Source: CAZDGV01 sp964505195 (lineage in GTDB: Bacteria; Bacteroidota; Bacteroidia; Chitinophagales; Chitinophagaceae). Taken from it: a stretch of 14,652 nt of DNA. Shown piece by piece: positions 1-6,465 of the stretch; position 1 is the stretch's first letter, and every line of letters begins with the position of its first letter. The notes below the pieces were generated by a model that saw nothing but the letters and a program-made list of their open reading frames with translations, ran no database searches and had not been told where the DNA came from. A program made the position numbers and the translations under genes. The DNA is taken from the NCBI GenBank assembly GCA_964505195.1, contig CAZDGV010000035.1, forward strand, positions 1-14,652, written 5' to 3'.

Positions 1-1800
1 ACCAACAGTGCCCGCTACGGCGGATACTGGGAGTGGCTGCAGGCCAACGGTCAGCCTCAGCTCCTGGCTACCCGCAACCCGGTTGCCATGCTTGAAATGC
101 GCAGCAACAACAGTGAAGTACTGCGCAGCATCGGTAACATTCAATTCGATTATGCAACCCCCATCAAAGGATTGCGCGCCAACCTGAATGTCGGCTACGA
201 TTTGCAGCGCGGTAGTGGAACCGATGTAATGACCGACAGCGCTGCTGCGGTATATATCAGCAGAGGCTTCAACAATCGCTACTTCTCTTCACAAACCAAT
301 ATCCTGAGCGATTTTTATCTAAACTATACAAAAGATCTTAGTGCCATCAAAAGTCGCATTGATGTAATGGCGGGTTACGGATACCAGGATTTCAAATTTT
401 ATAAAGCCAATGTTTTACCGCGTCAGTTCAACGGTCAAATTGCACCTGGCGCTAACTACGATTTCCTGAATGGTGTTCCCTTGGTAAACAATGGCACACC
501 CGGTTATACCATCATTTCCTACTATGGTCGTATGAACTACACTTTGGCCAATCGTTATGTGCTCACTTTGAATGCACGTACCGACGGTGTTTCAAGGTTT
601 AGTCCTGATAACCGCTGGGGTTTCTTCCCCTCTGCCGCATTGGCCTGGAGGGTGAACGAGGAAAACTTCCTAAAGAACTCTAAAGTGGTATCCGACCTGA
701 AAGTACGCGGTGGTTATGGTGTTACCGGTCAGCAGGATATCGGACCACTTTTTGGATATATCCCAACTTATTTTGTAAGCAATTCACAAGCACAGTATCA
801 ACTGGGTGGCTTCAGCAACATGTTGCGCCCCAGTGCATACGATCCTGAGCTTCGCTGGGAAACTACTGAAAACATTAACCTCGCAATCGATTTCGGATTT
901 TGGGATAACCGCATCACCGGTACCATTGAAGGATTCTCGCGCAAAACGCGCGATCTGTTGAGCGTTGTTCCCATTCCGGCGCTTACCAATTTCTCTAACC
1001 AGTTGTTCACTAACGTTGGTAACATCGAGTACAGAGGTTTTGAATTTACCTTGAATGTAACGCCGCTGAAGAAAAATGATATGCAGTGGGATATCGGTTT
1101 CAACATTACTTATGCCAATCCCGAAATCACCAATTTGTTGATCAACCCCGATCCCAACTTCACCGGTATTCCAGTAGGAGGTATTGCAGGCGGAACGGGC
1201 AATACCATTCAGCGTCATATTGTAGGACAGCGTCCGAACTCCTTCTTTGTGTATAAGCAGATTTACGATAAGGACAATAAGCCTATTGAAGGATTGTATG
1301 AAGACATCAACCGCGATGGTATCATAAACGAAAAAGACCTTTACATCTACAATAATCCTGAATCAAGAATGTTTGGCGGTGTAAACAGCTCTTTCTCTTA
1401 CAAAAACTTCACTGCGGGCTTTGTAGCACGCTATAGCCTTGGAAATTATATTTACAACAACCTGCAAAGCGATCGCGGAACATTGCGTAATGTTATTGAC
1501 CCGCTCGGCTTTATTGCCAACGTTTCAAGAGATTATCTGCGTACAGGCTTTACCAACAATCAGTATTTTTCTGATTACTACGTACGCAACGGATCTTTCT
1601 TCCGCATGGATAACATCAACATCGGATACGATGCAGGTGAAGTGATTAAGAATGCCCGCTTGCGCATATCAGCCAACGTGCAGAATGCATTCATCATTAC
1701 CAAGTACAACGGTTTGGATCCTGAGGTGAACGGTGGTATCGACAATACCATTTTCCCCCGTCCGCGCACATTTGTACTGGGTGTAAATCTTGACTTTTAA
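1..1800 (+). CDS. SusC/RagA-family TonB-linked outer-membrane transporter, C-terminal part
   Basis: The reading frame is open from base 1, so the gene starts upstream of the window. The 599 residues seen here are the C-terminal beta-barrel of a SusC-like TonB-dependent transporter. Alternating aromatic/polar strands and Asn-, Gly- and Tyr-rich loops run throughout, and the chain ends FVLGVNLDF with a terminal Phe, the usual signal for outer-membrane insertion. Family members are about 1000 residues, so roughly 400 are missing: signal peptide, carboxypeptidase-like regulatory domain and plug. Such proteins import oligosaccharides or other nutrients across the outer membrane using TonB energy, with a SusD lipoprotein as lid. 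A SusD-like gene follows after 20 nt, as expected for a co-transcribed pair. The family is certain; the substrate cannot be read from this fragment. Confidence 0.93.
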   Translation, partial: TNSARYGGYWEWLQANGQPQLLATRNPVAMLEMRSNNSEVLRSIGNIQFDYATPIKGLRANLNVGYDLQRGSGTDVMTDSAAAVYISRGFNNRYFSSQTNILSDFYLNYTKDLSAIKSRIDVMAGYGYQDFKFYKANVLPRQFNGQIAPGANYDFLNGVPLVNNGTPGYTIISYYGRMNYTLANRYVLTLNARTDGVSRFSPDNRWGFFPSAALAWRVNEENFLKNSKVVSDLKVRGGYGVTGQQDIGPLFGYIPTYFVSNSQAQYQLGGFSNMLRPSAYDPELRWETTENINLAIDFGFWDNRITGTIEGFSRKTRDLLSVVPIPALTNFSNQLFTNVGNIEYRGFEFTLNVTPLKKNDMQWDIGFNITYANPEITNLLINPDPNFTGIPVGGIAGGTGNTIQRHIVGQRPNSFFVYKQIYDKDNKPIEGLYEDINRDGIINEKDLYIYNNPESRMFGGVNSSFSYKNFTAGFVARYSLGNYIYNNLQSDRGTLRNVIDPLGFIANVSRDYLRTGFTNNQYFSDYYVRNGSFFRMDNINIGYDAGEVIKNARLRISANVQNAFIITKYNGLDPEVNGGIDNTIFPRPRTFVLGVNLDF

Positions 1801-1820
1801 TCCACAAAAGAATTAAGCAT

Positions 1821-3401
1821 ATGAAAAGAATTGCATTATATCTCACTATAGCGGCGGTTGCGCTCAGCTCCTGTCATAAGCAGCTGGATAAAAATCCGCC
1901 TAATGCCTTGTCGCCCGAAGTGGTGTATAAGGACGTAAACGGTTACAAGCAGGTGCTTGCCAAAGTTTACGGAAGCATGGCACTTACCGGAAATCAGGGT
2001 CCTGCCGGAAACGGAGACGTGGCAGGTATTGATGAAGGTACTTCCGACTTCCTGCGTTTGTACTGGAAAGCACAAGAGCTTTCCACCGACGAAGCCGTTG
2101 TTGCCTGGAATGACCCCGGTATTCAGGATTTTCATAACATGAACTGGAGTTCCAGCAACCCGATGCTGATCGGTTTGTATGGTCGTTGTATGTTTACCAT
2201 TACACTTTGTAATGAGTTTATCCGCGAAAGCGCTTCCGATAAACTCACCAGCCGTGGTATTTCAGCTGATCAAGTGAAACCCATGCGTGCTGAAGCCCGC
2301 TTCGTACGTGCGTTTCAATACTGGGTGCTGATGGATCTTTTTGCCAATCCTGCTTTTGCAGATGAAACACAGGGCATCGGTAAATTCAACCCTGAGCAGT
2401 CGAACCGTCAAAAGTTGTTCGAGTTCATCGAAAAAGAAATGCAGGCTATTGAAGCTGATTTGGTGGCTCCCCGCCAAAATGAGTATGGTCGTGCCGATAA
2501 AGCTGCTGCATGGGCATTGCTCGCGCGTTTGTACTTGAATGCAGAAAGTTACGGCCTTGCAAAAAAATACAATGAGGCCATCGCGTTTTCAAAGCGCGTG
2601 ATCGATGCGTATCCTGCAATCAATTCAATGAATAATAATTATCGCAACTTGCTTCTGGCCGATAACCATTCCAACGGCAGCCAGAATGAGTTTATCTGGA
2701 CATTGAATTACGATGGACTTAAAACGCAAAACTTTGGCGGAACTACTTTCATGGTAAATGCATCTGTAGGTGGCGACATGAACAACGAATTTTCAGGCCT
2801 GGGTGGCTGGGGTGGTATTCGTACTACGCGCAGACTGCCTGATCTGTTTCCCGATGCAAACGGCAACGGCGACAAGCGTGCGCAGTTCTTTACCGGTCAT
2901 AATATTGATATTGCAAAAATTTCTGAATTCAAAGATGGTTATGGTGTAACCAAATTCCGTAACCGTACATCTTCAGGTGGTTTCGGAAACGATCCCAACA
3001 GAACTTTCTCTGATATCGATTTCCCCGTTTTCCGTCTCTCTGAAATGTATTTGATCTATGCAGAGGCAGCACACCCCACACGCGGTGGCACTGGGGGTTC
3101 CAGCGCTCTGGCATTGAATTATCTTAACCAGCTGCGCACAAGAGCACAGGTTACTGCACCTGCCATTACGAGCTATGATTTGGATTATATTTTGGCAGAA
3201 AGAGGCCGTGAGCTTTATTGGGAAGGTCATCGCCGCACCGACCTGGTTCGTTTCAATCGCTTTACCGAAGGTACTTATCTGTGGCCCTGGAAAGGCGGCA
3301 TTAAAGACGGTGTGGGCGTAGATGCATTCCGCAAAGTGTATCCCATCCCTGCTCCAGAAGTAGCTTCTAATCCTAACATGAGACAAAATCCAGGATACTA
3401 A
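1821..3401 (+). CDS. SusD/RagB-family nutrient-binding outer-membrane lipoprotein
   Basis: A complete 526-residue protein. It begins with a lipoprotein signal (hydrophobic stretch, then LSSC with the lipidated Cys at residue 18). The N-terminal half matches the helical TPR-like scaffold of SusD proteins (AEARFVRAFQYWVLMDLF near residues 155-175; AAWALLARLYLNAE near 228-242). The C-terminal part has the family signature ILAERGRELYWEGHRRTDLVRF (from about residue 455) and closes with PIPAPEVASNPNMRQNPGY. SusD proteins sit on the cell surface and close over the SusC barrel to capture glycans. The YLWPWKGG segment after the signature resembles SusD proteins of alpha-glucan (starch-like) loci, but that is my inference from memory of the family. 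The gene is 20 nt after the SusC-like gene and 11 nt before a SusE-like gene, so it is mid-operon. Confidence 0.95.
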   Translation: MKRIALYLTIAAVALSSCHKQLDKNPPNALSPEVVYKDVNGYKQVLAKVYGSMALTGNQGPAGNGDVAGIDEGTSDFLRLYWKAQELSTDEAVVAWNDPGIQDFHNMNWSSSNPMLIGLYGRCMFTITLCNEFIRESASDKLTSRGISADQVKPMRAEARFVRAFQYWVLMDLFANPAFADETQGIGKFNPEQSNRQKLFEFIEKEMQAIEADLVAPRQNEYGRADKAAAWALLARLYLNAESYGLAKKYNEAIAFSKRVIDAYPAINSMNNNYRNLLLADNHSNGSQNEFIWTLNYDGLKTQNFGGTTFMVNASVGGDMNNEFSGLGGWGGIRTTRRLPDLFPDANGNGDKRAQFFTGHNIDIAKISEFKDGYGVTKFRNRTSSGGFGNDPNRTFSDIDFPVFRLSEMYLIYAEAAHPTRGGTGGSSALALNYLNQLRTRAQVTAPAITSYDLDYILAERGRELYWEGHRRTDLVRFNRFTEGTYLWPWKGGIKDGVGVDAFRKVYPIPAPEVASNPNMRQNPGY

Positions 3402-3412
3402 AACATACTCAT

Positions 3413-4264
3413 ATGAAAAATATAATTAAACAATTATCCATTCCGCTCGCAGTGCTTGCGTTCAGCGCCTGCGAAAAGGTTGAAAATAAAGTGTATTACG
3501 AAGGAGGAACTGCGCCGGTAATCAGTCGCAATATCGCCAACGTAGTACTGGAGCCAGGTCAGGAAGACAGAGATGCGATCACTTTCAGCTGGACCAATCC
3601 TGAATACCGCTTTACAACCGGCGTAAGTTCACATGATGTAAATTACACACTTGAAGTTGATACCGTTGGGGGCAACTTCAGAAGTGGTGCTAAATTCACC
3701 ACTGTAGTTGGTCGTAATCTATCGGTTACTTACACGGTGGGCCAGCTAAATGCCATCCTGGGTAACACCATGTTGCTGCAATTGGATCCCCGCCGTTCTT
3801 ATAACCTGGAAGCAAGAGTAACTTCTTCCATCGGTAATGCGTTGAAACTGGTTTCCTCCAACAAAGTGAGTTTCACTGCTCGCCCTTTCCCTCCTCCTCC
3901 TAAAGTGGCTACACCTGTAAATGATGAGCTATGGCTGGTAGGTGGCGCAAGTCCCGGTGGATGGAACAACCCGCTTCAAACCCCCTTCATTAATACACAG
4001 AAGTTAACGCGCGTTTCAAGAACCCGTTATGAACTGGTGGTGAATCTTGATGCGAATGGTCCTTATCTTCTTCTTCCTGCCATGGGTAGTTGGGCAACCA
4101 AATACTGTTTGGAAGATGGTGTGAACCGTGAATCTACTGCTAATGGTGGCGAGTTTGTTTTCAAAGGCGGTGGCGGCCAAGATTTCCTTTCACCCACGCC
4201 CGGCGGAACATTTAAACTTTCATTTGATTTTCAGCTGGGACGCTTCTCAGTTGTTAGACAATAA
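3413..4264 (+). CDS. SusE-like surface lipoprotein with one C-terminal glycan-binding-type module
   Basis: A 283-residue lipoprotein with lipobox FSAC and the lipidated Cys at residue 20, followed by EKVEN, acidic residues that could serve surface export. Residues about 35-160 form an Ig/fibronectin-like region (FSWTNPEY, NYTLEVDTVGGNF, RVTSSIGNAL), as in the N-terminal domain of SusE proteins. A PPPP linker leads to a beta-sandwich module at about 171-283. It starts ELWLVGGASPGGWNNP and contains YLLLPAMGSWATKY, matching the SusE/SusF C-terminal modules whose Trp residues (in GGW and GSW) are likely glycan contacts. Such proteins hold polysaccharide at the surface without being essential for import. 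It lies 11 nt after the SusD-like gene and 18 nt before a longer paralogue. Family call is firm; ligand unknown. Confidence 0.85.
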   Translation: MKNIIKQLSIPLAVLAFSACEKVENKVYYEGGTAPVISRNIANVVLEPGQEDRDAITFSWTNPEYRFTTGVSSHDVNYTLEVDTVGGNFRSGAKFTTVVGRNLSVTYTVGQLNAILGNTMLLQLDPRRSYNLEARVTSSIGNALKLVSSNKVSFTARPFPPPPKVATPVNDELWLVGGASPGGWNNPLQTPFINTQKLTRVSRTRYELVVNLDANGPYLLLPAMGSWATKYCLEDGVNRESTANGGEFVFKGGGGQDFLSPTPGGTFKLSFDFQLGRFSVVRQ

Positions 4265-4282
4265 CTCAATAAATTCTGATAT

Positions 4283-5443
4283 ATGAAATGGTTGCATAAA
4301 ATAAACATTGCGCTTCTTTCAGCAGCACTTCTTTTCAGTGCTTGCGAAAAAGCCGATCCGCTGCCCCTCTATGCCGATGCTACTAGCCCTGTGCTTTCTG
4401 CATCTGCAACTGCAATCGCTCCCCCCGCAGCAGATTCCAATCGTGTAACGCTGAAGCTTACCTGGACAAACCCCCGACATGGGCAGGATTCTTCCAAGTA
4501 TAAATATGTAATTGAGATTGACTCTGCAGGTCGCAGCTTCGCTCGATCAAGAAAAATTGAAGTGATCGGATTGCGTGAATATGATTTCATCGGCAAACAA
4601 CTGAACAGCATTCTGCTCGATTTCGGATTTCAGTTTAATGTGCAGTACGACGTAGATCTCCGTGTTACTTCTTCATATGGAAATAACAACGAGCAAAAAG
4701 TATCTAATGTAGTAAGGGTGCGCATGACGCCTTATAAAATACCGCCTAGAGTACCCCTTCCCCCCGGTGGAAGATTATTTATTGTAGGTGGCGCAACGGT
4801 TGGTGGTTGGAGCAACCCTGTTCCCTTGCCTAGTCAGGAACTGGCCCGCATCGATGAAACAACTTATGGCGGAATCTTTAATCTGACTTCCGGTCAAGCA
4901 TATATTTTGTTGCCTGTAAACGGCAGCTGGGATCAGAAATACGCACTTCCAAATTCTACCATTCCGAATATTGCAATGGGTGGCACATTTGCCTATTACG
5001 GCCCTGGTGTACCCGGCGGCTCAGATTTCCCCGCTCCATCCACCTCTGGTACGTATAAGATTACAGTAGATTTTCAGCAGGGTTTGTTTAAAGTAGAACC
5101 CTTTACTCAGCAGCATGGTCTGCCGACCAACTTGTTCATTGTTGGTGGTGCTACTCCCGGCGGTTGGAGCAACCCTGTTCCGCTGCCTTCGCAGCAGCTT
5201 ACACGCCGCAATTCGGTGCAGTGGGATATCACGCTCTCTTTACAAAACGGACAAGACTATCTGCTCCTTCCCACCAACGGAAGTTGGGATAGAAAGTTTG
5301 GTACTGACGACCGACTTGTTAACAATGCCAATGTGGGCGGAAAATTCCGTCCGGAAGGACAGGATTTCCCTGGCCCTCCTACTACCGGAACCTGGAAGTT
5401 CTCCATCGACTTCTTTACCGGCAGGTATTCGGTAACACGCTAA
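4283..5443 (+). CDS. SusE/SusF-like surface lipoprotein with two tandem C-terminal modules
   Basis: A 386-residue paralogue of the preceding protein. It has a lipobox (LFSAC, Cys 21) followed by EKAD, and an N-terminal Ig-like region (LTWTNPRHG, YVIEIDSAGRSF, LRVTSSYGNNN). Two copies of the C-terminal module follow, at about residues 163-275 (LFIVGGATVGGWSNPVPLPS) and 283-386 (LFIVGGATPGGWSNPVPLPS). Each has a later GSWD.K(Y/F) motif and a final strand (VDFQQGLFKVEP, IDFFTGRYSVTR). Two modules resemble SusE and three would be typical of SusF, so I call it SusE/SusF-like. The role is probably surface binding of polysaccharide to feed the SusC/SusD pair, with the modules raising avidity. It is the last gene of the operon: a long palindrome follows 14 nt after the stop codon. 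Confidence 0.85.
   Translation: MKWLHKINIALLSAALLFSACEKADPLPLYADATSPVLSASATAIAPPAADSNRVTLKLTWTNPRHGQDSSKYKYVIEIDSAGRSFARSRKIEVIGLREYDFIGKQLNSILLDFGFQFNVQYDVDLRVTSSYGNNNEQKVSNVVRVRMTPYKIPPRVPLPPGGRLFIVGGATVGGWSNPVPLPSQELARIDETTYGGIFNLTSGQAYILLPVNGSWDQKYALPNSTIPNIAMGGTFAYYGPGVPGGSDFPAPSTSGTYKITVDFQQGLFKVEPFTQQHGLPTNLFIVGGATPGGWSNPVPLPSQQLTRRNSVQWDITLSLQNGQDYLLLPTNGSWDRKFGTDDRLVNNANVGGKFRPEGQDFPGPPTTGTWKFSIDFFTGRYSVTR
4768..5440 (+). repeat. Tandem intragenic repeat of a glycan-binding-type module, period 357 nt
   Basis: Two copies of a roughly 119-codon module lie in tandem within the last Sus gene. They share an identical 20-nt stretch at 4805-4824 and 5162-5181, which is exactly 357 nt (119 codons) apart and in frame. 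The encoded openings LFIVGGATxGGWSNPVPLPS are identical except for one residue. Divergence grows towards the ends of the modules. A third, more distant copy is the C-terminal module of the upstream gene (about 3923-4261). Confidence 0.8.
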
Positions 5444-5457
5444 TTGATTTCTTTATT

Positions 5458-5495
5458 ACGAGGCAGGGCTTCCGATATCGGAAGCCCTGCCTCGT
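5458..5495 (+). terminator. Perfect 38-bp palindrome, probable terminator of the Sus-type operon
   Basis: Arms acgaggcagggcttccgat and its exact reverse complement meet with no spacer at 5476/5477. It begins 14 nt after the last stop codon of the operon. As RNA it would form a very stable stem with a small loop. Only TTTA follows, so the U-tract is poor for a classical intrinsic terminator. Bacteroidota operons often end in strong hairpins with weak U-tracts, so a terminator or 3'-end stabiliser is the likeliest role. Confidence 0.65.
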
Positions 5496-5542
5496 TTAGG
5501 ATAATCGATGCTTTCACCCACCCGCCCACCTCAATAATTCCC

Positions 5543-5550
5543 TAACTTTG
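5543..5550 (+). promoter_or_regulatory. Bacteroidota -7 box upstream of uppS
   Basis: TAACTTTG matches the Bacteroidota sigma factor -7 consensus TAnnTTTG. It lies 17 nt before the uppS ATG, which would give a leader of roughly 10-13 nt. No good -33 TTTG is visible; the sequence at the expected distance (around 5511-5523) has only CTTTC. Position after the operon-ending palindrome supports the call. Confidence 0.6.
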
Positions 5551-5567
5551 CACCACAATTTTGGAAT

Positions 5568-6335
5568 ATGCCTTCTTTGAAGGATCAAATTAACCTATCG
5601 CGCCTTCCCGAACACATTGCCATTATTATGGATGGTAATGGACGTTGGGCTAAAGAACATGGGCAAGACCGCCTCTATGGCCATTTTCATGGTGTGGAGA
5701 GCGTGCGCAATATCGTGGAGGGGTCTGCTGAGCTCGGTATCAAATACTTAACGCTTTATGCCTTTAGCACCGAAAACTGGGATCGGCCTATTGAGGAAGT
5801 TACCGGATTGATGGAGCTGCTGGTAGATACCATTCGGAGAGAAACAGCTACGCTGAATAAAAACAATATCCGCCTGCACGTAATTGGCGACATGAACATG
5901 CTGCCCGATTATGCCCGGAAGGAGCTGCAGGAATCGCTCGATGAGCTAGATGGCAATACCGGGCTAAATCTCATTATGGCGCTGAGTTACAGCAGCAGAT
6001 GGGAAATTGTAAATGCCATTAAAAACATTGCAGCGGACGTAAAAGCTGGCAAATTGGAACCCTTTGAAATAGATCAGGATACCATCAAGGATTACCTGGT
6101 AACCCGCGAGTTCCCCGATCCGGAACTTATGATACGCACCAGCGGTGAGTATCGCATCAGCAATTTTTTGCTGTATCAGCTGGCCTATGCCGAACTGTAT
6201 TTTACCCAGGTGCGCTGGCCCGATTTCAGAAAAGAAAACCTGTATGAGGCCATTCTGGATTTTCAGGGAAGAGAGCGTAGGTTTGGCAAAACAGGGGAAC
6301 AGGTGAATGCTTCTGAAAAGCTAAGTGCATCTTAA
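5568..6335 (+). CDS. uppS: Isoprenyl transferase (undecaprenyl diphosphate synthase)
   Basis: A 255-residue cis-prenyltransferase. It condenses isopentenyl diphosphate units onto farnesyl diphosphate to make the C55 carrier lipid for peptidoglycan and surface glycans. The diagnostic blocks are all present: HIAIIMDGNGRWAKEHG with catalytic Asp22 and the Gly-Asn-Gly-Arg phosphate loop, LTLYAFSTENWDRP near residues 60-75, and the C-terminal RTSGEYRISNFLLYQLAYAELYF followed by WPDF and the RRFGKTGEQ tail. Length is normal. The start is well placed, 17 nt downstream of a -7 box, and no alternative is needed. It acts at the cytoplasmic face of the inner membrane. uppS leading a bamA-ompH cluster is a common Bacteroidota arrangement, linking carrier-lipid supply with envelope assembly. 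Confidence 0.96.
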   Translation: MPSLKDQINLSRLPEHIAIIMDGNGRWAKEHGQDRLYGHFHGVESVRNIVEGSAELGIKYLTLYAFSTENWDRPIEEVTGLMELLVDTIRRETATLNKNNIRLHVIGDMNMLPDYARKELQESLDELDGNTGLNLIMALSYSSRWEIVNAIKNIAADVKAGKLEPFEIDQDTIKDYLVTREFPDPELMIRTSGEYRISNFLLYQLAYAELYFTQVRWPDFRKENLYEAILDFQGRERRFGKTGEQVNASEKLSAS

Positions 6336-6399
6336 TTTATAAGTAAGAGGGTCTTTTTAACAATGCGTTTCATCAAAACCCGTTATTTTGCTGCCCGGC

Positions 6400-6429
6400 T
6401 TGTAAAGAAGTAACCCCTTCTGTTTACAA
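6400..6429 (+). promoter_or_regulatory. Imperfect hairpin / inverted repeat in the bamA upstream region
   Basis: TTGTAAA (6400-6406) and TTTACAA (6423-6429) form a perfect 7-bp inverted repeat. Inside it AGAAG (6406-6410) pairs with CTTCT (6417-6421) around a TAACCC loop, leaving a 2-nt bulge (GT, 6422-6423). The hairpin ends 36 nt before the bamA ATG. It is not followed by a T-run, so it is not a typical terminator. It could be a leader structure, an RNA-processing site or an operator for a dimeric regulator. Confidence 0.35.
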
Positions 6430-6465
6430 AAAGGCGACCAAAACAAAACGACTAAGCAAACTTCA

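Noticed and set aside
784..1218. A 144-codon minus-strand open frame
   Set aside because: It is antisense to the SusC-like barrel, which reads cleanly on the plus strand; no supporting motif or promoter.
6383..6390. TTATTTTG as a bamA promoter -7 box
   Set aside because: It lacks the A at position two of TAnnTTTG and has no -33 element. bamA may be read through from uppS.
6421..6431. The 11-mer TGTTTACAAAA occurs here and again at 13021-13031 (between tadA and sodA), suggesting a shared regulator site
   Set aside because: A few repeated 11-mers are expected by chance in 14.6 kb of moderately AT-rich sequence, and the flanks do not match.
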